DNA of 64,000 nt from Fimenecus sp963590415 (GTDB lineage: Bacteria > Bacillota > Clostridia > Oscillospirales > Acutalibacteraceae). Made by a program: the position numbers and the translations under genes. The stretch spans positions 62,001 through 126,000 of the forward strand of contig CAVAPB010000001.1 in NCBI GenBank assembly GCA_963590415.1, read 5' to 3'. The notes under the pieces were generated by a model, which was not told the DNA's origin, did not search any database, and saw only the letters and a list, made by a program, of their open reading frames with translations. Shown here one piece after another: positions 9,235 through 17,375 of this stretch (position 1 is its first letter; each line of letters opens with the position of its first letter).

Positions 9235-10458
9235 GTGAAAATCAACGAAAACTTTTTGAAAATCGAAAGCAGCTACCTTTTCTCTAACATTGCGAAAAAG
9301 GTCAGAGAGTACACTGCCGCAAATCCCGAAAAGGCAAAGAACATTATAAGACTCGGTATCGGCGATGTTACACGCCCGCTCGCTCCCGCTTGCATCGACG
9401 CTATGCACAAGGCGGTTGACGAGATGTCGCATGCGGAGACCTTCAGAGGATACCCGCCCGAGTACGGCTATGACTTTTTGCTTGACGCCATAAACGAGAA
9501 CGACTATAAGGCTCACGGCGTTGAAATTGACAATTCCGAAATTTTTGTTTCCGACGGCGCAAAGAGCGACACGGGAAATATCGGCGATATTTTCTCGCTT
9601 GACAACAAGGTTGCAATATGCGACCCCGTTTATCCCGTATATGTTGACACAAATGTAATGTCGGGCCGTTCGGGCGAAAAGAACGCAGAGGGTAAGTGGT
9701 CGAACATTTACTATATGCCCTGCCTTGCAGAGAATAATTTCCTCCCGCAGCTTCCGACGGAAAAGGTTGACATAATTTATCTTTGCTTCCCGAACAATCC
9801 CACCGGAATGGCAATCACAAAAGACGAGCTCAAAAAGTGGGTGGATTACGCAAACGAAAACGGTGCGGTAATTCTTTATGACGCAGCTTATGAGGCGTTT
9901 ATCACAGAGGACGATGTACCGCATACGATTTATGAGATTGAGGGCGCAAAGACCTGTGCTATCGAGTTCAAATCATTCTCAAAGACCGCAGGCTTTACGG
10001 GCGTTCGTTGCGGCTACACCGTTGTTCCGCACGACCTCAAAGTGAACGGCACGGAGCTCAATTCAATGTGGGCTCGCAGACAGGCTACAAAGTTCAACGG
10101 CGTTTCATATATAACCCAGAGAGCTGCCGAGGCTGTTTATTCCGAACAGGGAAAGAAAGAAATCAGAGAAATCATTGCTTATTATCAGAAAAATGCTAAA
10201 ATTATATATGACGGCTTGAAGTCATGCGGATTCGAGGTTTACGGCGCGGTAAACTCGCCTTATGTATGGCTCAAAACTCCCGACAATATGGGAAGCTGGG
10301 AATTCTTTGACCTTCTTCTCAACGAATTGCAGGTTGTAGGTACTCCGGGCGAGGGCTTCGGTCCCGCAGGCGAGGGCTATTTCCGCCTTACGGCATTCGG
10401 AACCACCGAAAACACCGAAAAAGCAGTTGAAAGAATCAGAAAGCATTTTGCCGAATAA
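9235..10458 (+). CDS. dapL: LL-diaminopimelate aminotransferase
   Basis: DapL makes LL-DAP directly from tetrahydrodipicolinate using glutamate as amino donor, which bypasses the succinylase/acetylase routes. The protein has the class I/II aminotransferase fold, with IRLGIGDVTRPL near the N-terminus, CFPNNPTGM, and the PLP lysine in SFSKTAGFTG (about residue 245). I chose GTG 9235 because homologues begin at KINENFLKI and GGTGAT (9225-9230) is a good Shine-Dalgarno 4 bases upstream. ATG 9223 would add four residues but lies only 2 bases after GAAAGG. It pairs functionally with dapF upstream and is likely controlled by the structured leader. Confidence 0.95.
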   Translation: MKINENFLKIESSYLFSNIAKKVREYTAANPEKAKNIIRLGIGDVTRPLAPACIDAMHKAVDEMSHAETFRGYPPEYGYDFLLDAINENDYKAHGVEIDNSEIFVSDGAKSDTGNIGDIFSLDNKVAICDPVYPVYVDTNVMSGRSGEKNAEGKWSNIYYMPCLAENNFLPQLPTEKVDIIYLCFPNNPTGMAITKDELKKWVDYANENGAVILYDAAYEAFITEDDVPHTIYEIEGAKTCAIEFKSFSKTAGFTGVRCGYTVVPHDLKVNGTELNSMWARRQATKFNGVSYITQRAAEAVYSEQGKKEIREIIAYYQKNAKIIYDGLKSCGFEVYGAVNSPYVWLKTPDNMGSWEFFDLLLNELQVVGTPGEGFGPAGEGYFRLTAFGTTENTEKAVERIRKHFAE

Positions 10459-10473
10459 CAAAGGGGAATTATA

Positions 10474-11904
10474 ATGAAAGACATTTACGAGAGTCCGCTC
10501 AATTCAAGATACTCAAGCAAGGAGATGAAGTATATCTTCTCTCCCGACTTCAAGTTCAAAACCTGGAGAAAGCTTTGGATCGCCCTTGCGGAGAGCGAAA
10601 AAGAGCTCGGCTTGGATATTACCGATGAGCAGATAGCGGAGCTTAAAGCACACGCCGACGATATAAACTATGAGGTTGCCGAAGCGCGTGAAAAGGAAGT
10701 CCGCCACGATGTTATGAGCCATGTTTACGCTTACGGAGTACAGTGCCCGAAAGCAAAGGGCATTATCCATTGGGGCGCTACCTCCTGTTATGTCGGCGAC
10801 AATACGGATGTCATCATAATGACCGAGGCTCTGAAGCTTATCAGAAAAAAGCTTGTGAACCTTATAAATGAGCTTTCAAAGTTTGCGTTGAAATATAAGG
10901 ATATGCCCTGCCTTGCGTTTACACATTTCCAGGCGGCTCAGCCGACAACCGTCGGTAAAAGAGCGTCGCTTTGGCTCAACGACCTTGTGCTTGACTTTGC
11001 GGCGTTGGAGTTCCAGATTTCGCAGATGAAGCTTCTCGGCTCAAAGGGAACAACGGGTACACAGGCTTCGTTTGTTGAAATTTTTGACGGAGACTCTGAA
11101 AAAATCAAGGCTCTCGACAGAAAAATTGCCGAAAAGATGGGTTTTGAGCAGTGCTATATGGTATCGGGTCAGACCTATTCGAGAAAGCTTGATTACAATG
11201 TTCTCAGCGTGCTTTCGGAAATTGCGCAGTCGGCGTACAAGTTTTCGGGAGACCTCAGACTTTTACAGCACAAAAAAGAGCTCGAAGAACCGTTTGAAAA
11301 GAATCAGATAGGCTCTTCCGCTATGGCATACAAGAGAAATCCGATGAGAAGCGAGAGAATTTCTTCGCTTTCAAGATATGTTATCTGCGACGCACTCAAC
11401 CCTGCGATTACAGCGGCTACACAGTGGTTTGAGAGAACGCTCGACGACTCGGCAAACAAGAGAATAAGCGTTCCCGAGGCGTTCCTTGCGACGGATGCAG
11501 TGCTTGAGCTTTACATCAATGTTGTTGACGGACTTGTGGTATATCCCAAGATGATTGAAAAGCATCTCAACGAGGAGCTTCCGTTTATGGCAACGGAGAA
11601 CATTATGATGGCGGCTGTCAAGAAGGGTGGCGACCGTCAGGAGCTTCACGAGAGAATCCGTGAGCTTTCAATGGAAGCGGGCAAGGTTGTCAAGGTTGAC
11701 GGCGGCGAAAACGATTTGGTTGACCGTATTGCGGCGGACAGTATGTTCTCTCTTACAAAGGAGGAAATCCTTGCGGAGATGAAGCCTGAAAAGTTTGTCG
11801 GCAGAGCGCCCGAGCAGGTTGTCGAGTTTATCGACGCCGAGGTTAAGCCGATACTTGAAAGGTACAAGGACGAATTGGGAATAAATGTTGAGATAAATGT
11901 TTGA
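10474..11904 (+). CDS. purB: Adenylosuccinate lyase
   Basis: PurB cleaves SAICAR and adenylosuccinate, releasing fumarate, in purine synthesis. The 476-residue, all-helical protein of the fumarase/aspartase superfamily shows GATSCYVGD, the GSKGTTGTQAS active-site stretch and the signature loop SSAMAYKRNPMRSE (about residues 282-295) with the catalytic Ser. It follows dapL by 15 bases with an AAAGGGG Shine-Dalgarno. The co-location with guaB and glyA makes a small nucleotide and one-carbon block. Length and motifs match the clostridial type of the enzyme. Confidence 0.96.
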   Translation: MKDIYESPLNSRYSSKEMKYIFSPDFKFKTWRKLWIALAESEKELGLDITDEQIAELKAHADDINYEVAEAREKEVRHDVMSHVYAYGVQCPKAKGIIHWGATSCYVGDNTDVIIMTEALKLIRKKLVNLINELSKFALKYKDMPCLAFTHFQAAQPTTVGKRASLWLNDLVLDFAALEFQISQMKLLGSKGTTGTQASFVEIFDGDSEKIKALDRKIAEKMGFEQCYMVSGQTYSRKLDYNVLSVLSEIAQSAYKFSGDLRLLQHKKELEEPFEKNQIGSSAMAYKRNPMRSERISSLSRYVICDALNPAITAATQWFERTLDDSANKRISVPEAFLATDAVLELYINVVDGLVVYPKMIEKHLNEELPFMATENIMMAAVKKGGDRQELHERIRELSMEAGKVVKVDGGENDLVDRIAADSMFSLTKEEILAEMKPEKFVGRAPEQVVEFIDAEVKPILERYKDELGINVEINV

Positions 11905-11938
11905 TGAGGGTCAAATATCTTAAAAAGAGGCTGATTAA

Positions 11939-12901
11939 GTGAATTATATTGGTGAAACATGCCCTGTGTGCGGTAAAAAGTTTACGCAGGACGACGATGT
12001 TGTAGTTTGTCCCGTTTGCGGAACTCCGCATCACAGAGAATGTTACAATCTTCATAATACCTGTGCAAACGAAAGCCTGCACTCTGCCGATTTTGAGTGG
12101 AAGCCCGAAGCACAGCCGCAGACGCCGAAAGCTTTCGAGAAGCACGAAAAAGCCGGCGGTAAAACTGTTGTCTGCCCGAACTGCGGCAGGGAAAATCCGG
12201 CAGAGGAGCCAAACTGCCTTTACTGTTCGGCAAGGCTTTACAATATTCAGACGCCGTTCCCACCTGCGCCGAATTTGCCTTACGGAACAAGGATTGTGGA
12301 AATTTCTCCCGATGACACGATAGGTACGCACAAGGTTTCGGATGTTGCCGCATATGTGCAGGTAAACGCAAACAGATATATCCCTAAGTTTTATGTTGCG
12401 GAAAAGACGGGCAAAAAACACACCTTTAACTGGGCGGCGTTTTTCTTTTCGCCCTATTGGTTCTTTTTCAGAAAAATGAATATTATAGGCTTTGCGTTAC
12501 TGCTTGTATCGCTGTTTACGACAGGAATTTGCACAACGCCGCGGCTTATTGAGAGGGCGCAGGCATATGAAACCTCGGTTGAACAGTACCAAAACGGCGA
12601 AATTACGGTTGAGGAAATGAGTGAGGTCAGCAAGGACTTTATGAAAACCCCTGAGGTGATTGCACTTGTAGGTATAGAGCTTGCGGTAAGACTGTTCGGC
12701 GGAGTTTTCGGAAACACCCTGTATAAGAGGAAAATCGAAAAAGACCTTACGGATTTCAAAGCCGAAGCCAAGACTGACGATGAGTACCGACTGCGGATTA
12801 TGAAACGAGGAGGAATTTCAACGGCGATGGCGGTGCTTGCCGTGTTCGGATATTACTGCGCGGAGCAATTATTGCTCTCGTTTATCACAAGGGGGAACTG
12901 A
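11939..12901 (+). CDS. RING-finger-like zinc protein with DUF2628-type membrane domain
   Basis: The protein begins at a GTG after AAAGAGG. Residues 8-40 hold a prokaryotic RING-type zinc cluster (CPVCGKKF, CPVCGTPHHREC, then a further Cys). Residues 73-92 hold a zinc ribbon (CPNCGREN, CLYC). The segment HTFNWAAFFFSPYWFFFRK around residue 162, followed by hydrophobic helices, is typical of DUF2628 membrane proteins, and a last helix lies at the C-terminus. A function in membrane protein quality control is sometimes guessed for such proteins, but nothing here proves it. It is followed after 2 bases by galU, so the two are probably co-translated. Confidence 0.7.
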   Translation: MNYIGETCPVCGKKFTQDDDVVVCPVCGTPHHRECYNLHNTCANESLHSADFEWKPEAQPQTPKAFEKHEKAGGKTVVCPNCGRENPAEEPNCLYCSARLYNIQTPFPPAPNLPYGTRIVEISPDDTIGTHKVSDVAAYVQVNANRYIPKFYVAEKTGKKHTFNWAAFFFSPYWFFFRKMNIIGFALLLVSLFTTGICTTPRLIERAQAYETSVEQYQNGEITVEEMSEVSKDFMKTPEVIALVGIELAVRLFGGVFGNTLYKRKIEKDLTDFKAEAKTDDEYRLRIMKRGGISTAMAVLAVFGYYCAEQLLLSFITRGN

Positions 12902-12903
12902 AA

Positions 12904-13785
12904 ATGAAAATTACAAAGGCGATTATACCTGCGGCAGGTCTCGGAACAAGGGTCTTGCCCGCATCGAAATCCGTGCCGAAAGAAATGCTCAACATTGTTG
13001 ACAAGCCCGCAATTCAGTATATTGTCGAAGAGGCTGCCGCTGCGGGAATTACGGATATCCTCATCATCACAAACAGGGGCAAGGGCGTAATCGAGGATCA
13101 TTTCGACCATTCGTTTGAGCTGGAGGCTTCGCTTAAAGACAATCCGTCAAAGAAGAGGATTTATGACGATGTTCTTCATGCGTCAAGCCTTGCGAATATG
13201 TACTATATCAGGCAGAAAGAGACAAAGGGTCTTGCTCACGCAATTTCCTGTGCAAGAAGCTTTATCGGCAACGAGCCCTTTGCAATCCTTTACGGCGACG
13301 ATGTTATCGTATCGCCCGAGGGAAGACCCGTTATCGGTCAGCTCATAGACGCATACGACAAGTACGGCGCAGGCTGCGTCGGCGTCAAGGAGGTTCCGAG
13401 AAATGATGTTCCAAAATACTGCTCGCTTGATGTTACGCCGCTTGACGGCAATGTTATGGCGGTTCACAATATAATCGAAAAGCCTACTCCCGAGGAAATT
13501 GTATCGTGTTATTCAATACTCGGCAGGGTCGTTATGCCGCCGGAGATTTTTGATTTGATTGAGCAGACTCCTCCGGACAAAAAGAGCGGCGAGGTTTATT
13601 TTACCGATTCAATGCTTATGCTTGCAAAGCAGGGCAAGCTCAATGCGGTAGATTTTGACGGCGTGCGCTACGATATGGGCAACAAGCTCGGAATTATGAA
13701 AGCCAACTGTGAGGTTGCGCTCAATCACGACGAGATAGGCGAGGATTTCAAGGCTTATCTTAAAGAGCTTGTAAAGACCTTTTAA
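12904..13785 (+). CDS. galU: UTP-glucose-1-phosphate uridylyltransferase
   Basis: GalU makes UDP-glucose from UTP and glucose-1-phosphate for polysaccharides, glycolipids and galactose metabolism. The 293-residue protein has the nucleotidyltransferase signature AAGLGTRVLPASKSVPKEML (residues 11-30), the metal-binding GDDV near 125, and the conserved EKPTPEE and GEVYFTDS segments. The start is 2 bases after the zinc-finger membrane protein. A strong terminator follows. The distinction from RfbA-type thymidylyltransferases rests on the intact GalU-type KSVPKEML motif. Confidence 0.95.
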   Translation: MKITKAIIPAAGLGTRVLPASKSVPKEMLNIVDKPAIQYIVEEAAAAGITDILIITNRGKGVIEDHFDHSFELEASLKDNPSKKRIYDDVLHASSLANMYYIRQKETKGLAHAISCARSFIGNEPFAILYGDDVIVSPEGRPVIGQLIDAYDKYGAGCVGVKEVPRNDVPKYCSLDVTPLDGNVMAVHNIIEKPTPEEIVSCYSILGRVVMPPEIFDLIEQTPPDKKSGEVYFTDSMLMLAKQGKLNAVDFDGVRYDMGNKLGIMKANCEVALNHDEIGEDFKAYLKELVKTF

Positions 13786-13806
13786 GTATACAGGAAAAAC
13801 AAATTG

Positions 13807-13838
13807 ACAAAGGACGCGGATATTCCGTGTCCTTTTTT
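13807..13838 (+). terminator. Rho-independent terminator after galU
   Basis: Stem AAGGACGCGGA / TCCGTGTCCTT with one G-T pair and a 2-base loop, followed by six T. Confidence 0.9.
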
Positions 13839-13867
13839 GTCACAAGTCGGCGCATTATAACACTATC

Positions 13868-13956
13868 AAAGTACAAATAATGGTACTTTTCGTAACAAAA
13901 TTGTTTGCTTTCGTAACAAAAAATCTCTATAATCAAGGTTACAAAATGTTACGAAA
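13868..13956 (+). promoter_or_regulatory. Promoter with GTTAC/GTAAC boxes and a GTAC inverted repeat
   Basis: TTGCTT (13905-13910), 17 bases and TATAAT (13928-13933) form a good sigma-A promoter. It is ringed by possible operator elements: inverted repeat AAAGTAC/GTACTTT (13868-13889), CGTAAC at 13891 and 13912, GTTAC at 13938 and GTTACG at 13948. TTTCGTAAC (13909-13917) and GTTACGAAA (13948-13956) are perfect inverted copies flanking the -10 box. Confidence 0.6.
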
Positions 13957-13968
13957 GGAAACAAAATT

Positions 13969-14223
13969 ATGACTTTGAACGAACTTGCAAAGACTTACAG
14001 AGAAGACGAAAAAAGGCTCGAAAAGCAGATCGCGGCGCTGCGTGAACGCTCCAAAAGCTACAAGGGCGCGCAAAAGCATACGGCGAACAGAAATCTGCTT
14101 TGCCTTTACGAAATGAAAAGAGAGGCGGCAAACACCGCAAAAACTCTCGAAAACTATTACGGTGAAAAGTCGGCAACGAGACTTTATCACAAAAAAAGCG
14201 ACATTTTACACTCGCAATCTTAA
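13969..14223 (+). CDS. Small basic hypothetical protein
   Basis: An 84-residue, Lys/Arg/Glu-rich and mostly helical protein, probably soluble, with no signal peptide. It starts at an ATG preceded by GAAAGGA and has its own promoter with unusual inverted boxes, and a separate promoter drives the next gene. The first half (LAKTYREDEKRLEKQIAALR) looks like a coiled coil. I do not recognise the family. The strong promoter and Shine-Dalgarno argue that it is real. A DNA- or RNA-associated small regulator is possible from its charge, but this is a guess. Confidence 0.6.
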   Translation: MTLNELAKTYREDEKRLEKQIAALRERSKSYKGAQKHTANRNLLCLYEMKREAANTAKTLENYYGEKSATRLYHKKSDILHSQS

Positions 14224-14231
14224 ATTTTCTA

Positions 14232-14260
14232 TTGATAAATCGATAACAAAAATGTATAAT
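14232..14260 (+). promoter_or_regulatory. sigma-A promoter of the scaffold/GGGtGRT pair
   Basis: TTGATA (14232-14237), 17-base spacer, TATAAT (14255-14260). It implies a 5' leader of about 115 bases before the ATG at 14382. The leader contains TACATCGC/GCGATATGTA and AACCG/CGGTT pairing potential. Confidence 0.75.
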
Positions 14261-14381
14261 ACTATCGTACATCGCCATAAAGCCGACGAATGCGATATGT
14301 ATTTTACAAACCGCTTTCGGACAAGCTTGCTTATTGCGTTACGGTTCTTTATGGTAAAACAGGAAAGGAGTTCATGTTACA

Positions 14382-15077
14382 ATGATTAACTATTCACATG
14401 AAGTTGAAACAATGTGCTGTGTTGCCAAAGGACCGCACCACGATCCGGCTCCCATTCCCGAAGAAGGAAAATGGGTTGCAGCAAAGCAGATCACAGACAT
14501 TTCGGGTTACACACACGGCATTGGTTGGTGTGCTCCCCAGCAGGGCTGCTGCAAGCTCTCACTTAACGTTAAAAACGGAATTATCGAAGAGGCTCTTGTT
14601 GAGACCGTAGGTTGCTCAGGTATGACCCATTCTGCAGCTATGGCAGCTGAAATTCTTCCGGGCAAAACAGTTCTCGAGGCTCTTAATACAGACCTTGTCT
14701 GCGACGCTATCAACACCGCAATGAGAGAGCTGTTCCTTCAGATTGTTTACGGTCGTACACAGTCCGCTTTCTCAGATGACGGACTTGTTATCGGCGCAGG
14801 TATGGAGGACCTCGGTAAGGGCTTCCGTTCAATGGTCGGCACAATGTACGGCACAAAGTCAAAGGGCGTTCGTTATCTTGAAATGACAGAGGGCTACTGC
14901 ACAAGAATGGCTCTTGACGAAAACGACGAAGTTATCGGCTATGAGTTCGTTTCACTCGGCAAGATGACAGACTTCATCAAGCAGGGTATGGAACCCAACG
15001 AAGCATACAAGAAATCAATCGGAACTTACGGCAGATTTGACGAAGCCGCTAAGTATATCGATCCGAGAAAAGAATAA
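14382..15077 (+). CDS. Iron-sulfur cluster assembly scaffold-like protein (partner of GGGtGRT protein)
   Basis: The 231-residue protein resembles the NifU/IscU N-terminal scaffold fold. Conserved Cys occur in CAPQQGCCKL (about residues 50-58) and GCSGMTH (about 83-89), the latter close to the GCS motif of scaffold proteins. It is found in anaerobic Firmicutes beside a GGGtGRT protein, and the pair is kept here with an 18-base gap. The exact role of this pair is not established. A part in metal or Fe-S handling is inferred from the Cys pattern. AGGAAAGGAG precedes the ATG, and codon choice is skewed to optimal codons, which suggests high expression. Confidence 0.75.
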   Translation: MINYSHEVETMCCVAKGPHHDPAPIPEEGKWVAAKQITDISGYTHGIGWCAPQQGCCKLSLNVKNGIIEEALVETVGCSGMTHSAAMAAEILPGKTVLEALNTDLVCDAINTAMRELFLQIVYGRTQSAFSDDGLVIGAGMEDLGKGFRSMVGTMYGTKSKGVRYLEMTEGYCTRMALDENDEVIGYEFVSLGKMTDFIKQGMEPNEAYKKSIGTYGRFDEAAKYIDPRKE

Positions 15078-15095
15078 GAGAGGGAGGATTTAACA

Positions 15096-16097
15096 ATGGC
15101 ACAGTTTGAAGGTTACGAAAGACGTGAGGCTAAAATCCTCGCAACTCTTAAAGAATACGGCATTTCGTCAATCGACGAATGTAAAGAAATTTGTGCGGAA
15201 AAAGGCATTGACCCCTATACAATCGTACAGGAGACACAGCCTATCTGCTTTGAGAACGCTAAATGGGCTTACACCGTAGGTGCGGCAATTGCGATTAAGT
15301 CGGGCTGCACAAAGGCTGCAGACGCTGCGGCTGCTATCGGCGTAGGACTTCAGAGCTTCTGCATCCCCGGTTCCGTTGCTGAAAACCGTAAGGTCGGTCT
15401 CGGTCACGGAAACCTCGGTAAGATGCTCCTTTCCGAAGAGACAGAGTGTTTCTGCTTCCTTGCAGGTCACGAGAGCTTTGCTGCCGCTGAAGGCGCAATC
15501 AAAATCGCTCTTAACGCAAACAAGGTTCGTCAGAAGAACCTCAGAGTTATTCTGAACGGTCTCGGTAAGGACGCAGCTTATATCATTTCAAGAATCAACG
15601 GCTTCACATATTGCGAAACAGAGTTTGACCCCTACACCGAAACCGTTAAGGTTACGGAGCAGAGAGCTTTCTCAAACGGTCCGAGAGCGGATGTTAAGTG
15701 CTACGGCGCTGACAATGTTCCCGAGGGCGTTGCTATAATGAAGCTTGAAAATGTCGGCGTTTCAATCACAGGTAACTCAACCAACCCGACAAGATTCCAG
15801 CATCCCGTTGCAGGCACATACAAGAAATGGTGCGTTGAAAACGGCGTTAAGTACTTCTCGGTTGCATCGGGCGGCGGCACAGGCCGTACGCTTCACCCCG
15901 ACAACATGGCTGCAGGCCCCTCTTCATACGGTATGACTGACACAATGGGTCGTATGCACTCGGACGCTCAGTTCGCAGGCTCCTCCTCTGTTCCGGCTCA
16001 TGTTGAGATGATGGGACTTATCGGTATGGGCAACAACCCGATGGTTGGCGCTACCGTTGCCGTTGCAGTTGCTGTTGAAGAAGCAATGAAGGCATAA
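15096..16097 (+). CDS. GGGtGRT protein
   Basis: The 333-residue protein carries the sequence that names its family, GGGTGRT, at about residues 262-268, followed by the conserved HPDNMAAGPSSYG stretch. Ala/Gly-rich segments suggest a Rossmann-like fold. Members are widespread in gut anaerobes, nearly always directly after an Fe-S scaffold-like gene as here, but no biochemical function is established. It has a GGGAGGA Shine-Dalgarno and ends before a strong terminator. The optimal codon use suggests an abundant protein. Confidence 0.85.
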   Translation: MAQFEGYERREAKILATLKEYGISSIDECKEICAEKGIDPYTIVQETQPICFENAKWAYTVGAAIAIKSGCTKAADAAAAIGVGLQSFCIPGSVAENRKVGLGHGNLGKMLLSEETECFCFLAGHESFAAAEGAIKIALNANKVRQKNLRVILNGLGKDAAYIISRINGFTYCETEFDPYTETVKVTEQRAFSNGPRADVKCYGADNVPEGVAIMKLENVGVSITGNSTNPTRFQHPVAGTYKKWCVENGVKYFSVASGGGTGRTLHPDNMAAGPSSYGMTDTMGRMHSDAQFAGSSSVPAHVEMMGLIGMGNNPMVGATVAVAVAVEEAMKA

Positions 16098-16113
16098 GAA
16101 CCTGAAATCGGAT

Positions 16114-16144
16114 TAAGGCACCTTCAAAAAGGGTGCCTTTTTTG
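16114..16144 (+). terminator. Rho-independent terminator after GGGtGRT gene
   Basis: Stem AAGGCACC/GGGTGCCTT with an 8-base loop, then a run of T. Confidence 0.9.
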
Positions 16145-16151
16145 CGCGTAA

Positions 16152-16178
16152 AAACAGGGCGGTTCGTATGAGCCGCCC
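16152..16178 (-). terminator. Terminator of the XRE regulator gene
   Basis: Read on the minus strand, GGGCGGCTC/GAACCGCCC (9 bp with one wobble, 4-base loop) is followed by TGTTTTT. It lies just after the regulator stop codon. Confidence 0.75.
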
Positions 16179-16195
16179 GTAATTTTTGAAATTGT

Positions 16196-16405
16196 TCAGT
16201 GCTTCGGAATGTTGGTTCTGCCTAAGATGTAATCGACCGACACATCATAAAAATCCGCAAGCTTAATGAGAACTTCGGGCGGAATGGTGCGCTGACCGCT
16301 TTCGCAGTAGGCGTAGGTGCGCTGAGGTATATTGAGCTTTTCTCCGAGCTCCTTTTGGGTCAAATCATTGTCCTCTCTCAGGTTTTGTATTCGTAGGAAC
16401 TTCAT
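16196..16405 (-). CDS. XRE-family helix-turn-helix regulator
   Basis: The 69-residue protein is a single Cro/C1-type HTH domain. LTQKELGEKLNIPQRTYAYCESGQR at about residues 15-39 covers the two recognition helices, and the end has the typical FYDVSVDYILGR. There is no effector domain, so it likely acts as a dimeric repressor of itself or of neighbours. GGTGAT lies 4 bases before the ATG. It converges on the GGGtGRT operon and its promoter abuts the repeat block. It is too short to infer its regulon. Confidence 0.88.
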   Translation of the reverse strand: MKFLRIQNLREDNDLTQKELGEKLNIPQRTYAYCESGQRTIPPEVLIKLADFYDVSVDYILGRTNIPKH

Positions 16406-16421
16406 CTATATCACCGAAACA

Positions 16422-16450
16422 ATTATAAAACATATAATTTTTATATACAA
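16422..16450 (-). promoter_or_regulatory. Promoter of the XRE regulator
   Basis: On the minus strand, TTGTAT (16450-16445), 17 bases, TATAAT (16427-16422). The first palindromic repeat begins at 16451, directly at the edge of the -35 box. Confidence 0.65.
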
Positions 16451-17330
16451 CCGTAGGGACAGCCCTTGCGGCTGTCCGTCACAGGCTCCCTTGTAAATGG
16501 AACTGTCATTTTTGGGAAACAAAAAATGACTGAGGGAGAGAAAAATACAACGCATAGCGTTGATAATATACAATGCTTTGCATTGATTATGATAGGTAGG
16601 GCGGGGCTTGCTCCCGCCGTTAATAAACATCGAATTGCCGTAGGGACAGGCTCTCCCCTGTCCAAATTTGTTGTATATCCCACTGTGGACAGTCGCAAGG
16701 GCTGTCCCTACGGTACGGTATAAATTATAATTCGTGTAGAAAAATGACTGAGGGAGAGAAAGCAATAAATATCAAATTTTCGTTATCTCTCCCTCAGTCA
16801 AACGCAGAGCGTTTGACAGCTCCCTCGTCAGAGGGAGCCATTGCTATTTATGCGGCTTGTAGTGCCGCACAAAATTGGTCGCTACAATCAAAATTATATT
16901 TCATATCATATCGTAGGGGCGAACTGAGTTCGCCCGCTTTAATTTGCTTTGAACTTTACGGGCGACCGAAGGTCGCCCCTACGGGTCGTGCGTTAATTTT
17001 AATTTCATATTAGCAAAAAATCGTGATAAATCAGTGCACACTCCGTAGGGACAGCCCTTGCGGCTGTCCGAAATCCGCAAAAGTCGGTAGCGACAGCGAG
17101 CCGTCGGGAGGGCGTTTACAACCGAGCAGGCGAGCCGAGCGTGATTTTTGCGGAAAAGGAGGAGTTGCACAGCGAGTGAGAGACAGCCAAAGGCTGTTGC
17201 GAGCGATACGGAGCAAACGACGCCGTGCGAAGCACCCACACCCCTTCACTCTTCACTATTACCTATTACCTCGCCCGCAAGGGCGCTTTATCATAGGACA
17301 GCGGCAAAAGTCGATAGCGGCAGCAATCAT
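16451..17330. repeat. Gene-free block of palindromic intergenic repeats
   Basis: About 880 bases with no credible gene. A 27-28 base unit (CGTAGGGACAGCCCTTGCGG and then CTGTCCG) occurs at 16451-16478 and 17043-17070, and inverted at 16687-16713. A variant lies at 16638-16663. Related palindromes with the same GTAGGG edge lie at 16597-16618, 16911-16937 and 16958-16983. A second family, GACTGAGGGAGAG or its inverse CTCTCCCTCAGTC, is at about 16525, 16744 and 16787, with CTCCCTCGTCAGAGGGAG near 16822. Open frames crossing the block are by-products of these palindromes. It resembles REP/MITE-like nonautonomous repeats. Confidence 0.85.
16687..16713 (-). repeat. Inverted copy of the GTAGGGACAGCCC repeat
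   Basis: Near-exact reverse complement of the units at 16451 and 17043. With 16451 it makes an inverted pair about 260 bases apart that could form a long stem in RNA. Confidence 0.8.
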
Positions 17331-17342
17331 TATTTTATTGCA

Positions 17343-17375
17343 AGCAAAAACGGCAACTCAATGCGAGCTGCCGTT
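17343..17375 (-). terminator. Terminator overlapping the end of the small minus-strand gene
   Basis: On the minus strand AACGGCAGCTC/GAGTTGCCGTT forms an 11-bp stem (one G-U) with loop GCATT, then TTTTTGC. The stop codon of the 75-residue gene (17358-17360) lies inside the hairpin. Confidence 0.85.

Noticed and set aside
16451..17330. CRISPR array
   Set aside because: Repeats are palindromic, of mixed families and orientation, and irregularly spaced. There are no cas genes.
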